Origin: Candidatus Steffania adelgidicola
GTDB lineage: Bacteria; Pseudomonadota; Gammaproteobacteria; Enterobacterales; Enterobacteriaceae
Length of the DNA: 64,000 bases
Direction of reading: 5' to 3'
Assembly (NCBI RefSeq): GCF_020541225.1
Contig: NZ_CP045889.1
Span: 868,001 to 932,000 of the forward strand
Under the pieces are notes generated by a model. It did no database searches and had not been told where the DNA came from. It saw only the letters and a program-made list of their open reading frames with translations. The translations under genes and the position numbers were made by a program. Of the stretch, positions 47,418-58,655 are shown in pieces. The stretch's first letter is position 1. Each line of letters opens with the position of its first letter.

Positions 47418-48289
47418 TGTCAATTTTAATTAATAAACACACTAAAGTCCTTTGCCAAGGTTTTACTGGTAGTCAAGGCACTTTCCACTCTAAACAGGCG
47501 ATAGCTTATGGAACTCAAATGGTTGGCGGCGTTACACCTGGTAAAGGTAATACAAAACATCTTGGTATACCAGTGTATAATACAGTACGCGAAGCAGTTG
47601 AAAAAACTGGAGCTACAGCATCTGTTATCTATGTACCCGCACCCTTTTGCAAAGACTCGATATTAGAATCCATTGATGCTGGAATTGAGCTGATTATCTG
47701 TATTACTGAAGGTATCCCAATCTTGGATATGCTGACAGTGAAAAGCAAACTTGATCAAAGCAAAACCCGTATGATTGGACCTAACTGCCCGGGCGTTATC
47801 ACTCCGGGAGAATGTAAAATAGGTATTATGCCAGGACATATCCATCAAGCTGGTCGAGTAGGAATCATTTCCCGCTCCGGGACACTGACATATGAGGCTG
47901 TAAAGCAAACTACTGACACTGGCCTTGGCCAATCCAGCTGTATCGGTATTGGCGGAGATCCAATCTCCGGATCGAACTTTGTCGATATCTTGAAATTGTT
48001 TGAAGAGGATCCACAGACGGAAGGTATCGTAATTATCGGTGAAATCGGGGGTACTGCAGAAGAAGTTGCAGCTATTTATATCAAGAATCACATCACTAAA
48101 CCGGTTATCGGCTATATCGCTGGCGTAACGGCACCAAAAGGAAAACGCATGGGACATGCAGGCGCGATCATCGCAAGCGGAAAGGGAACGGCAGATGAAA
48201 AATTTGCCGCCCTGCAAGCCGCAGGGGTTAAGACTGTAAGCAACCTCACTAAAATCGGCGAAACGATGAAGCAAATTTTATCAAAATAA
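47417..48289 (+). CDS. sucD: succinyl-CoA synthetase alpha subunit
   Basis: Carries the phosphohistidine and binds CoA; 290 residues (E. coli 289). CoA loop [35 protein letters not shown], and the phospho-His in [20 protein letters not shown]. Last gene of the sdhCDAB-sucABCD block; hairpins follow its stop. Confidence 0.98.
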   Translation: MSILINKHTKVLCQGFTGSQGTFHSKQAIAYGTQMVGGVTPGKGNTKHLGIPVYNTVREAVEKTGATASVIYVPAPFCKDSILESIDAGIELIICITEGIPILDMLTVKSKLDQSKTRMIGPNCPGVITPGECKIGIMPGHIHQAGRVGIISRSGTLTYEAVKQTTDTGLGQSSCIGIGGDPISGSNFVDILKLFEEDPQTEGIVIIGEIGGTAEEVAAIYIKNHITKPVIGYIAGVTAPKGKRMGHAGAIIASGKGTADEKFAALQAAGVKTVSNLTKIGETMKQILSK

Positions 48290-48295
48290 AACCGA

Positions 48296-48360
48296 GCCGT
48301 CGGAAGACGGCAATAATAAATAAAAAAGATTATTTAACAGAGATGATCGTAATCATCTCT
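48296..48360 (+). terminator. tandem hairpins at the end of the suc operon
   Basis: Seven bases after the sucD stop a stem GCCGTC-GGAA-GACGGC (48296-48311) is followed by a second perfect 9-bp hairpin AGAGATGAT-CGTA-ATCATCTCT (48339-48360). Neither has a T-run, so these may protect the 3' end or act with Rho rather than terminate on their own. Confidence 0.5.
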
Positions 48361-48919
48361 ACATACATATTACATCATCACACTAGGCTTTTTTCATACA
48401 TGTTTCTTATATTTTATATTAGATTCAAAAGATAACCCGATACTTTCTATTTATTGTGCCATACCAAATAAATATAGAAAATACTCCGTTTCACCTATCT
48501 AAGGTAGGTAATCTATTAGCTACCGTCTAATTTTAGTAAAAAAAGAATAAAATAACCTGTTGAATCGAGTAATTTACACCTATATAAATAAATTGTTACA
48601 TAGGTAGTTAAAACTCATCATATTTTAATCCTACACAATTTTAAAGAAAGATGGCTGACTTTAATCAGAATCAGAGATAAAAATTGTATATCGTTCAAAA
48701 TCGAACATATTTTAAATATGTACTTAAAATCTACTGTTTTTATTCCCGACAACCGTATAAAAACGGCACTTTTATCTATAAAAAAATAGATAAACAGTGA
48801 AACCAAAAGTGATTTAAAAATCATAGACAATAATTCATACCTATATTATAAGATAATGACGGCATCAATTATACTAATACATCAATCTTAAAGTTCCGAC
48901 TCAATAGTTAAGTGAAAAC
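48361..48919. other. AT-rich spacer after suc operon
   Basis: About 560 bases. No coding remnant recognised. Confidence 0.5.
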
Positions 48920-49560
48920 TTAGCGAATATATTTTCCTTTTAAAAACTGCTTTATTAAAAATAATATAATAAGTTCCATTGCCAAACCCATTGTACCTCC
49001 CAGCACCACAAGTATATTGATGTTAGATATCAACGATCCCTGTAAGATTGCTAGTAAATAAAGAAAATTGATATTGTTAAGACTGCGGCAGTGTATAACC
49101 AGAAAATTTTCATCTCGTGATGGAATCGTCTTAGCTGAAAACGGATTAGGGATATCTACTTTCGATACCCACTGAAAGGCAATATTTGTTCGGAATGATT
49201 TCGGTGTTATAAAATTGATATCATCTTCCATAGCTCTTACTATTGACTATCAGCACTATCCCCACTAGTAAATCTACATATTTCGAAACATCATTAAACG
49301 CGGTCACAGCGCCGCCATACAGCCCTTCATAAAATAATAGATCTATTGACTCAAACAACTTCTGCCAAGGCGTAAAAGTACCGGGGACCTGATTATATGA
49401 AACAGCTTCGTCGTAAGTATGCAAATATTTGCGTGCCTTCCCTCAGCTACTTTTCGAATATTGATAAAAAGTCTTCTCCAGAAGATCAAAGTTATTAGCC
49501 ATCGACCCGAAATGACTCATTATACTTACCTAAATCACGCGATTTAGGAATGGCTCGGTC
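48920..49560 (-). pseudogene. unidentified decayed gene with C-terminal membrane segment
   Basis: The minus strand from about 49560 down to the stop at 48920 reads as one protein broken by a frameshift near 49545, a TGA near 49450 and a second frameshift near 49225. Recognisable stretches include NFDLLEKTFYQYSK, then TPWQKLFESIDLLFYEGL, DVSKYVDLLVGIVLIV and a final hydrophobic segment VVLGGTMGLAMELIILFLI ending in basic KQFLKGKYIR. The base composition is less AT-rich than the flanks. The layout (long soluble part, last membrane helix near the end) resembles chain-length determinant proteins in shape only; I could not match the sequence to any family. Confidence 0.35.
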
Positions 49561-51532
49561 CATTACAAATGAATAAAATACTGAAAGCTATCACCTTCAA
49601 TTTATGCGATGAGGATATCTCATTATTGAAAGATTTTTTTTCGAAAATCTAAACTGGTGATTGTGGTTCTTGCACTACTAGTACCGGTAATAACAATTAT
49701 TGGATGCTGTGGTGACATAATACAACCTCAATAATATTGATATAGGCAATCGATTTAATTTTAATTACATTATATAAAGTTACTATATCGCAGTAGCTAT
49801 CTTTTGTTACCTTTAAAATATTTTATTTGTCTTTAATATTGTACTGAGTACTAAATGTAGATCCTGGCTTTTTGAAAATTCATTGTCCCATGAAAACAAT
49901 ACACATAAAATAAATAAAGAATATATTTATTAATATTGTATTATATAAAATATAATGAAAATTCTCGCATTATTAACTTATTGGTATAGAAGCAATGTTC
50001 TATTAATGACTGTGAATACACGAAATTAATCCAATAACAATATAGATATAGTGCTAATACATAATCATTAATACTTATTCTCATATCCTTTACTATATAT
50101 TTCTCTCAATCAATACTGGTTTTTTTTCTAAAATTAATCACAATGAGATATCAGTGATTAACCACTAATTAATCTCCTTCGCTATATAAAATCTATATTC
50201 AAACTATTTTCTTTATAAACAGTATTATCTAAACTAACTCATCAAACCATACCCAATATTTCTTAATAATTTAAGAAATAACATCTGTTTTCCTGATTGC
50301 ATCATATATTGATACTTATAAATTAAATACTTTTTCAATAAAAAACTATTTAATATATTTAGCTATCAACTGGATTTGCTTATTAATTATTTATTAATAT
50401 TCTAAACCATTACTTTAAAATAAAAACAAGTATTAACGATTTTCGTTCTATCTTCATATTTTAATCGATAATTTGATTAGTTAATAACAGTTACTATTTC
50501 TAATAGTATATAAAATATATCTCTGAATTTTATTCACTCCATTGAAGATTATGGATATCTCATTATTCTTCTCAAATAAAAGATACTCGCACCAGACAAG
50601 ACCTACCACTGGCACTTTACAAGTATATTATTTTAAAGAATTTTCTCATAATCCAGTATAAAATTACAAATTTTATCGTATTTTAATTCGAATTGGATTA
50701 TTATTCAAGTGAGAATATAAAGTAGGAAGTTTATGTAAAATTCAGTTTAAATAATCTAAGTTTCACCATGGTGAAGATGAAAATAATAAACTTAATTGCT
50801 TTTATATTTAGATGTAAACATCCCTAAAAACATGAAATAAACTGCATAAATATTAATTTCATAAACAAGATAAAATCTTGTACTAAATCTATATCTGTCT
50901 TTCAAAAAGACAAAAAGAATAATATTAGGATGTTCTATAATCTTAATAAAAAGACATTTTTACTGATCATCTATTAGATAGCCATAGAAGATATGAGGAA
51001 ATTTATAGACGCTCGTTTTCTTTTTGAAAATACCTTGGGATAAATAAAGAAATATATAAATATTTCCTATAAAGCTCTACTTTGGTATTCTAAATAAAAA
51101 AATTAGATTACATTCATCTATATATCAAGCAATACAAATAGGAATACTCTAATAGAGTATTAAAAACAAAACTCTATCATGATCTATGAAGAATTTATAT
51201 TCCATGAATCAGATATATTTCAAGAAATAATCTTGCTATCTTCTATTGCATATTTTAAAGGCATTATAGTTTATTTGTACACTGTCTGCTTGATGTTAGA
51301 ACTAAGCCCACTTCACAACCTAAACAGCAACCAAGCAACTACTATTTTATCAGCAGTTGCTTGAGAGGAAGTATAATGCATCCTCTACGCAAAAAAAAAA
51401 GACTAAAAAATAGTCTGAGATAACAGACTACACTATTGACCTTGTTTATTTCTAAAGGTATTTATAATATTTTAGATGACATGGTGATAGAACACATACT
51501 ATATACCAGAATAAACAGTTCTAAACTAAAAC
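49561..51532. other. 2 kb very AT-rich spacer
   Basis: No coding remnant recognised. Dyads: AATACTCT/AGAGTATT (51143-51161) and CAAGCAACT/AGTTGCTTG (51332-51363). A 61-codon open frame at 51179-51364 has no family similarity. Confidence 0.55.
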
Positions 51533-51549
51533 CGTATTGTTTAAATACG
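51533..51549 (-). terminator. lysA intrinsic terminator
   Basis: Six bases past the lysA stop the minus strand forms CGTATT-TAAAC-AATACG followed by GTTTTAGTTT. Short stem and interrupted T-tract; position right at the end of lysA is the main support. Confidence 0.5.
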
Positions 51550-51554
51550 TTCTC

Positions 51555-52826
51555 TCATACCTCCAAATCAAACAACTCTTGCAAGCGCTGACGCCGGCGA
51601 ATTTGCCTGGGCTGCCCTTGTTCAAATAAAACTTCGGGCAATAGCGGGCGACTATTATAGTTGGAAGACATAGAGGCACCATAAGCCCCAGTATCGTGAA
51701 AAATTAGATAATCCCCTACCTGAGACTGCTTAGGTAAACGACAGGGTACAATTCCGCTATCGCTAGCTTGGGTAAAGACATCGCCAGATTCACACAGTGG
51801 ACCTCCCACTACAGTATCACGCAGCGATTGTGCTCCGTTATCACCATCGCTACTACCATCCGCCGGCAATAGTGATATCGCATGGTGGCTGCCATACATT
51901 GCTGGGCGCATTAGATCATTAAAGCCCACATCCACTAACACAAAATGCGATTTACCCATATCTTTTACCGCCCTGATTTTCGTCACCAGGACACCTGATT
52001 CCGCTACTAGAAACCGACCAGGTTCAATCTCAAGCGTTACTGCATGCTCCAGATGTTCGCTAATTTTTCGCCGGGCGGCATCCCACAACCCAAAGTAATG
52101 TTCAAGATCAATCACTTCATCTCCAGCACGATAAGGTACTGATAATCCCCCTCCAGCAGAAATAACCGAAAGATCTAATCCGCTAGCAATCACTTGTTTC
52201 ACCATAGCATCGCAGACCTGGGATAGGTGATTGTAATCCACACCCGAACCAATATGCATGTGCATGCCGATAAGTCGCAGGTTATATCGCTGAATAAGGG
52301 CGATAGCCATTGATAAATCTTCATGCCAAATGCCATGCTTGCTATTTTCGCCACCGGTATTCGTTTTTTTACTGTGGCCGTGACCAAAGCCCGGGTTGAT
52401 TCTTAGCCAGACAGCATGCCCTGGCGAGCGGACACCGAGCTGCGTCAGCATATCTGCAGAGCCAACGTTAACCGGAATACTAAGTTCAACCACTCGCGCA
52501 AGGGTTGGTTCATCCAACAAATCAGCGGTAAAGACAATTTCATCGTTCTCTGTACCCGGCTGAAAACCAGCAAGCAAAGCGCGCTCAATCTCTCCGAGAG
52601 AAACTGAGTCTACCTTTACTCCATACCGACGCATGAGGGATAATAAGTGAATGTTTGAACACGCTTTCTGGGCAAAACGAATCACATCGAAACGGCGTAA
52701 TTGTCTAATCCTCGCTTGGATGATTTCCGCCTCATACACCCATACAGGGCCACCATACTGGTGATATAATGGTAATAAATTAGCAGCGTTCAGATCTCGC
52801 TCTGTCGCATAAAGATTGTGCGGCAT
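51555..52826 (-). CDS. lysA: diaminopimelate decarboxylase
   Basis: Last step of lysine synthesis, PLP enzyme of the alanine racemase fold. 423 residues (E. coli 420), similar throughout. PLP lysine Lys54 in VIRFAQKACSN, glycine loop ISAGGGLSVPY, EIEPGRFLV, and the active-site Cys in GGPLCESGDVFTQ. Start MPHNLYATERDL as in E. coli. Diaminopimelate is also a cell-wall precursor, so LysA rather than upstream genes indicates lysine production, consistent with a nutritional symbiont. Its divergent regulator lysR was not recognised. Confidence 0.97.
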   Translation of the reverse strand: MPHNLYATERDLNAANLLPLYHQYGGPVWVYEAEIIQARIRQLRRFDVIRFAQKACSNIHLLSLMRRYGVKVDSVSLGEIERALLAGFQPGTENDEIVFTADLLDEPTLARVVELSIPVNVGSADMLTQLGVRSPGHAVWLRINPGFGHGHSKKTNTGGENSKHGIWHEDLSMAIALIQRYNLRLIGMHMHIGSGVDYNHLSQVCDAMVKQVIASGLDLSVISAGGGLSVPYRAGDEVIDLEHYFGLWDAARRKISEHLEHAVTLEIEPGRFLVAESGVLVTKIRAVKDMGKSHFVLVDVGFNDLMRPAMYGSHHAISLLPADGSSDGDNGAQSLRDTVVGGPLCESGDVFTQASDSGIVPCRLPKQSQVGDYLIFHDTGAYGASMSSNYNSRPLLPEVLFEQGQPRQIRRRQRLQELFDLEV

Positions 52827-54735
52827 GATAGTCCTTGAATAAAATAGATCGCTTCCAGCAACGACAGCTTAGGTTTGTGGATTCTCTGTGTCATCCATTG
52901 ACACCTGTTAATCTTCACATCCAAGAATAAAGATGATTGGTTTTAAAATAATTCAGAATTAATTACATGTGAATCTCTGATAGACTAAAATACTACCCTG
53001 TTCTGCAACAGAAATATCTATATATACTGGCTAAAAAGTAAAATATGTCAAAATTGGTTTATTTTCATGACATTGCCAGTATAAAAAGAGTGGTTTTTCA
53101 GCTTATATTCGATAGCAACATTTTATATTCGCCTTTCATGCAATCTGCTTTGCTCTACTTGATACATGAAGCATACCAAATAGGTCAGACGCGTTTAGTG
53201 TTATAAACACCAATTAAAACCCATTACATAGCTAGATCTATAGTGAAAAAATCTCTTATCATGAGAACATATTTAATATATTCGGACATTACTGTATGTT
53301 TATATAAACTCAAATGTAACCCATTATTTTTGAATATGTTATTATATGGTTTTTATGTTGTCTGCTTTTTGATATGAGTACATACGTACTCCCTGCTATT
53401 CTCAAGAAAAAAACAAGATGTAAGCCTCATCACATCATTACTAAACATAGTAAAAAAGAGAAAAGTATTTTTTAGAAAAATTCTAAAACTCTTTTGAAAG
53501 AGTCAACTGTATTATCTGAAAATCAGGATTTCATCCCATTCTTAACAGAAGCGATTTATGCGATAGATACAGCATTAGCAGAGCTAATATAATACTTAGA
53601 GCTACAGTCAATACAGATTTATGACTATACCTAAGCCATCGTTCTAGTTTTTAGAGCTGATATTTCCTGGGTATATAGAAATATATCTTCATAATGTTTT
53701 TACTCGACTATATTGCCCACTAGTTGTGTCACTTTTCAAAAAAATAAGTGTTGAGATCTTCTCTTATAACCCATGCAAAACTATGGTTTATATAGAAAAA
53801 ACAGAATCAATCAAACCAATGCGGTTTTTTAAAAGAACGCTAAAGTAATAATTTATATGTTTCTATGATTGCAAGGTATTCATGTTTAATAACAAAAAAT
53901 TCGAAGTTACTCCGCACTGTTAATATCTTTATCTTCACCATTAATCTTCTGACTACTAAAGATAATCACGATACTGTGAGTCTAAATAACATCATTCATT
54001 TCTAATACATATTAAAGCAAATAATATCCATTTAATGAAACAGGTTATTATTTAATTTTATTCGCTGATTCTTAAAAAACACCCTTTTGTTTTCGAGAGA
54101 GACCAGATGAGGTAGGGCCGTGATGGATTATATTTTCTATTTTTTTAAAATAGTCAATCTCTTTTTTATACATAAAACAGTTCTCGATCCGTTTTTAGTA
54201 AGTATCTAAGTATTTTGTGTTTTTTTAAGTTAGATGCATCTATCCTTCGCTTGAGTCTAGTTAATGATCTTAACTGTATTTGATGTATTCAACGAAATAC
54301 AGATATAAATACAAATATAGATTCTATAAAAACACTTTACTTTTTTTTAGAGGTCTTCAATTCTTTGTATTCTGTTTACACATCGATTTATCTTTAAAAT
54401 CAACCAAATTGATTACTTGAATTACATAATTAGAATTAAATACCTTAGCCATAAGAAAAACGCTAACTACCTTGACACTTAACACCATCGGTGGCCTGGA
54501 TAATACCAGTACATTTATCTACGGACCAGTATAGTAAAAAATGATAGATCTGACTCCGTCAACTAATAAAAGTTAACGATAACATAATAAATTTCTCTTA
54601 CCTAAGGAACTAACGGGGAAGAAAACTAGTAAACGGAGAATATTATCAAATTTTAAAAAAAGCATTTTTCAACCTTTTCTTATAACGAAGAATTCTGGAA
54701 ACTCTTTGAAATAAATAAATGGTAACCGATCACTT
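52827..54735. other. 1.9 kb spacer upstream of lysA
   Basis: AT-rich. lysR would be expected divergent from lysA; VNLHIQE near 52905 faintly resembles the LysR start (VNLRHIEIF), too little to annotate. No other remnant recognised. Confidence 0.5.
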
Positions 54736-54880
54736 TTTTCGTGATTATAAGGGTAGTCTAATTGAGTCCCGGCACTAATCTTCCAAATAAGATTTCCTGC
54801 CTCTCCTTGATTTATTTCGGACTCCGACGGACAACACCCCGGAACATATGTTGCAATCCTCTCCTATTTTTAACTTATGC
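54736..54880 (+). pseudogene. ldcA: ldcA C-terminal remnant (LD-carboxypeptidase)
   Basis: In E. coli ldcA lies just upstream of cvrA on the same strand. Here one frame starting at 54740 reads RDYKGSLIES, then two stops, then FLPLLDLF, matching the spacing of LdcA NDYDAGYNLES ... SIPLITGLDF. The stretch is clearly less AT-rich than its flanks. LdcA trims murein tetrapeptides to tripeptides for recycling; that activity is lost from this locus. Support is short sequence plus synteny. Confidence 0.45.
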
Positions 54881-54988
54881 TTCCAATACTCCTATTCCAA
54901 GAGTTATTGTGGAAATTTTTGGGTTATAACGCTTCTCTAAGATAAAAAGAGATAAAGTATGAAATAAAAATTCAAAAGGAGACCTTAT

Positions 54989-56719
54989 TTGGACAGTAGC
55001 ACCATTATGAATGTATTTATTATCGGTTCAATATTGGTGGGGAGTAGTATCCTCCTTAGTTCTTTTTCCTCACGTCTTGGTATTCCTATTCTAGTGATTT
55101 TTCTAACTATTGGCATGTTAGCCGGAATTGATGGCCTAGGTGGAATTGCGTTTGATAACTATCCTGTTGCATATTTGATTAGTAATCTAGCACAGGCGGT
55201 GATTTTACTAGATGGCGGTATGCGTACACGCACCACTGCTTTTCGTGTTGCTCTTTGGCCCTCATTATCCCTGGCAACGGTGGGAGTGATAATCACTACT
55301 GGCTTAACTGGCATGGCCGCAACGTGGCTCTTTGGATTAAATATAATTGAAGGCATGCTGATCGGCGCCATTGTTGCTTCTACCGACGCTGCAGCTGTAT
55401 TCTCACTGCTAGGTAATAAGGGGTTAAACGAACGTGTGACATCTACGCTCGAGCTCGAATCAGGCAGCAACGATCCGATGGCAGTATTTCTGACTATAAC
55501 GCTAATAACCATGATTCAAAAGGATCAAACCCACCTTAACTGGCTATTTTTAATAAATTTTATTCGCGCATTTGGCTTGGCTATTCTCATTGGTCTCGCG
55601 GGAGGGTGGCTGTTACAACAAATCATCAACCGTATTTCACTAGCTAACGGTCTTTACCCACTCCTAGCGGTAAGCGGGGGCATTATGATTTTTTCTCTCA
55701 CTACTGCGCTAGAAGGCAGCGGTATTCTAGCAGTCTATCTTTGCGGTTTTGTGCTAGGAAACCGACCGATCAGAAACCGATACGGTATTTTGCAAACTTT
55801 TGACGGCATGGCCTGGCTTAGCCAGATCTGCATGTTTTTGGTATTAGGCTTATTAGTTACACCAAGCGATTTATGGATGATTTGCATTCCCGCACTTGTT
55901 CTCTCACTGTGGTTGATGCTCGTTGCACGTCCGCTCTCAATTTTGGTTGGTCTTCTACCATTTCGCCACTACACCACGCGAGAACGGGTTTTTCTCTCCT
56001 GGGTTGGCCTACGAGGCGCGGTGCCAATCATCTTGGCAGTCTTCCCGATGATGGCAGGCTTAGACAATGCACGTTTATATTTCAATGTAGCGTTTTTTAT
56101 TGTGCTCATTTCCCTGCTATTACAGGGAACCTCTCTTGGATTTGCCGCCTATCTAGCAAAAGTAATCGTGCCCCCTACTGCCTCTCCGATTTCCCGCATT
56201 GGAATGGATATTCATCCAGACAACCCATGGGAGCAATTTATTTACCAATTAGGAAACACCAACTGGTGTATCGGTGCGGCTCTGCGTGATCTAAAAATGC
56301 CCCGTCATACAGGTATTGCCGCTCTTTTTCGTGATAATGTATTATTTCATCCAACTGCTCATACTCGTCTACGAGAAAGAGATATTCTTTGCATTATTGG
56401 TCGAGAGAAAGATTTACCCGCGCTGGGCAGACTATTTAGTCAATCGCCGCCTATTGCACTCGATCAGAGATTTTTTGGGGATTTTATCCTAGAAGCCAGT
56501 GCCAATTTACGTGATATCTCATCTATTTACGGTCTAGAATTTCCTGGAGAAATCGGTTCTGAACTAACACTCGGACAGTTCGTCATGACCTTACTGGGTG
56601 GAGGTGAACCAGTAGTCGGCGATAATGTCCTAGCAGAAGGCGTTATCTGGACCATCGCCGAAAAAGATAAACATCAAGTTAGAAAAATTGGCATAAAGCT
56701 TGCTGAGGAACTAACCTAA
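54989..56719 (+). CDS. cvrA: K+/H+ antiporter CvrA (NhaP2)
   Basis: Inner-membrane cation/proton antiporter with a cytoplasmic C-terminal regulatory region; 576 residues (E. coli 578). About twelve membrane helices to residue 390 including [12 protein letters not shown], the [13 protein letters not shown] ion-site motif and [20 protein letters not shown], then a TrkA_C-like domain ([22 protein letters not shown]). The start is TTG at 54989: AAAAGGAG lies 7 bases before it and [14 protein letters not shown] matches the E. coli MDATTIISLFILGS, so the rare start is well supported. Confidence 0.95.
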   Translation: MDSSTIMNVFIIGSILVGSSILLSSFSSRLGIPILVIFLTIGMLAGIDGLGGIAFDNYPVAYLISNLAQAVILLDGGMRTRTTAFRVALWPSLSLATVGVIITTGLTGMAATWLFGLNIIEGMLIGAIVASTDAAAVFSLLGNKGLNERVTSTLELESGSNDPMAVFLTITLITMIQKDQTHLNWLFLINFIRAFGLAILIGLAGGWLLQQIINRISLANGLYPLLAVSGGIMIFSLTTALEGSGILAVYLCGFVLGNRPIRNRYGILQTFDGMAWLSQICMFLVLGLLVTPSDLWMICIPALVLSLWLMLVARPLSILVGLLPFRHYTTRERVFLSWVGLRGAVPIILAVFPMMAGLDNARLYFNVAFFIVLISLLLQGTSLGFAAYLAKVIVPPTASPISRIGMDIHPDNPWEQFIYQLGNTNWCIGAALRDLKMPRHTGIAALFRDNVLFHPTAHTRLRERDILCIIGREKDLPALGRLFSQSPPIALDQRFFGDFILEASANLRDISSIYGLEFPGEIGSELTLGQFVMTLLGGGEPVVGDNVLAEGVIWTIAEKDKHQVRKIGIKLAEELT

Positions 56720-57035
56720 ATCTAGACGAGATCTCCAAGAATCAGGAGATAATAATACCTTTATCTACACGGAAAAACAGTTGAATGCTCAATATCTCTT
56801 GTCATATCCCTGAAGATACCTCAATGAAGTGTTTAAATCCTTCAGATTGAACTATGTAAGAGTCTTTCATACTGACGTAAAGATTCCACCCTTTCTAATA
56901 CTGGTTAAGCGATAGCGCTATTAATAAATCGACATAATCTTACACGCTTTACCAGCATGAATGCCATAGTTTTACAACACCGCTGACATATGTTTATTAT
57001 GTTAGTGCAACATACTCTTTATCTTCAGATAGACT

Positions 57036-57054
57036 AGAGGGCTGAGAGCCCTCT
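57036..57054. repeat. GC-rich perfect hairpin
   Basis: AGAGGGCT (57036-57043) and AGCCCTCT (57047-57054) around GAG; 8 bp, unusually GC-rich for this spacer, about 320 bases after the cvrA stop. No T-run on either side. Confidence 0.8.
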
Positions 57055-58055
57055 CATACCAAGCTCTGCTTATAATCGTTAAAACTCATATTTTCCTATA
57101 ACAATATATTTTCTCATCCTGAAAGATAATTTGTATATTCCTTGCTATTGTTTGTCGATAAAAACCAATAGTTAACTATAGAATATTATCAATAAGTAAT
57201 ATACAAAAGCATCACGCTTAAACTTTAATCTGAATCTTCTATAAAAGGAGAGAAAAAATTGAACCCCATGATATATACTAAAACAAAACCTTATACAATC
57301 TTATTCACTATTTATTAAATAATACTTTTACTACTAAATATAGGGAAACCCACGAATCACTATAAATATCATATACCATACACTTTTACTGCTGTTCAAT
57401 TGATATTACGAGCATTCTTCACTTTCTGCTTACAGAAGAATATATTGAGCCTAATCAGGTATAAAAGAATCAAGAATTTTCCCAATGATGAATTCAAAAT
57501 TCAAAAAATAGAGGGTAAGCGATTTTTTTTCTAGAAAACAATGCGACTTCTTGAATAGAAACAACGTTATCTTTTCATGCTAGTAAGATTTATTTATAAT
57601 CCTTAATACCATCCAGTGTTTATCATTGATACAGTGTCAATTCATATACTTTATAAAGCTCGTCTACAGTTTATAAAAACTCAGCACTTACCCAAAGTAA
57701 TTCTCCGAGAATAAAGTGCATTTTTCTTTTTAATAAAAAAGACTCGTTGATATTTTATTCTAGATAATATATCTCAAGTCCCAATGTTCTATACAGAAGC
57801 CCAAGTACGAAAATAGATAAAAATGACAAAAGATAAGACGGGTGGATAAGCGACTTAATTTCAATCGCAAGATACAGATATTAATAGCTCTATATCCATA
57901 TATATATTTACAAACCACTTTAATAAGAAATTTAATCAATAAAATATGGATATCTTACAAACTCATTATAAACCGATATGATATATCCTTTTAAAACTAA
58001 ATATTCGGTACATCAACATTGATAAATTCATCATAATTTCAAGTTATGTAAAGTT

Positions 58056-58079
58056 AAAACCCAAGTGTACTTGGATTTT
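58056..58079. repeat. near-perfect 11-base dyad
   Basis: AAAACCCAAGT (58056-58066) pairs with ACTTGGATTTT (58069-58079) except for one C-A mismatch. The A-rich/T-rich outer arms mean either strand ends in a T-run, so it could act as a weak bidirectional terminator. Confidence 0.7.
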
Positions 58080-58655
58080 ATGTAAATCGTACATATATTA
58101 CATAAAGCAATATATGATAATTTTATATTGGATTTTTTTTTGAACGTGAAAACCCACCCATGCAGTAATGCGTTATGTTATGAAATAAGTTTCTATTAAT
58201 TTTCTATATCAAACTTTTATAACCCACACATATATTTCTCTTAAACGCAGACAACCTCCTCGGTTACCTATATATCTAATCAGAGGATAGAGAGATATAG
58301 TGTTAATTTACATATCCATATCAAATACCTTGCTTATACAAGCATCTACTTTCACATCGAGAAAAATCAATAGAGAACAATGCTCTAGCATAGAACACAC
58401 TGACAACATCTTATTACTCAAAGCACACTTATCAAACAAAAATAATTTACACACTACGAAACTAAATAATTACGCAGGTAATTTATATATTATATTCATA
58501 TAAATCATATAAAAACATTTCAAATTTCTTGAACAATCAGAATAATTACTGTAGCATTTTTCGTTTCTCGATATCATCATCTAGGAACAGGATGTATAGT
58601 AGATCAATAAAGTTAACTCAAGACTACTATATTCTTTAAGAAATTAAGAGATATC

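Larger units (their letters stand above)
56720..58655. other. 1.9 kb spacer between cvrA and phrB
   Basis: AT-rich. Holds a GC-rich hairpin AGAGGGCT-GAG-AGCCCTCT (57036-57054) and a 24-base dyad around CCAAGT-GT-ACTTGG (58056-58079). No coding remnant recognised, including ybgA, which precedes phrB in E. coli. Confidence 0.55.

Noticed and set aside
51179-51364. 61-codon open frame on the plus strand
   Set aside because: No similarity; includes the CAAGCAACT dyad and looks like chance in AT-rich DNA.
52890-52930. VNLHIQE resembling the LysR N-terminus divergent from lysA
   Set aside because: Only a few residues match and nothing further along supports it.
57030-57060. GGGCTGAGAGCCC looks like the CTGAGA core of a TPP riboswitch
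   Set aside because: The second conserved part (AACCTGA... ) is absent, the bases form a simple perfect hairpin, and no thiamine gene follows.
58300-58503. 67-codon open frame upstream of phrB
   Set aside because: Low-complexity composition, no similarity to ybgA or any family I know.
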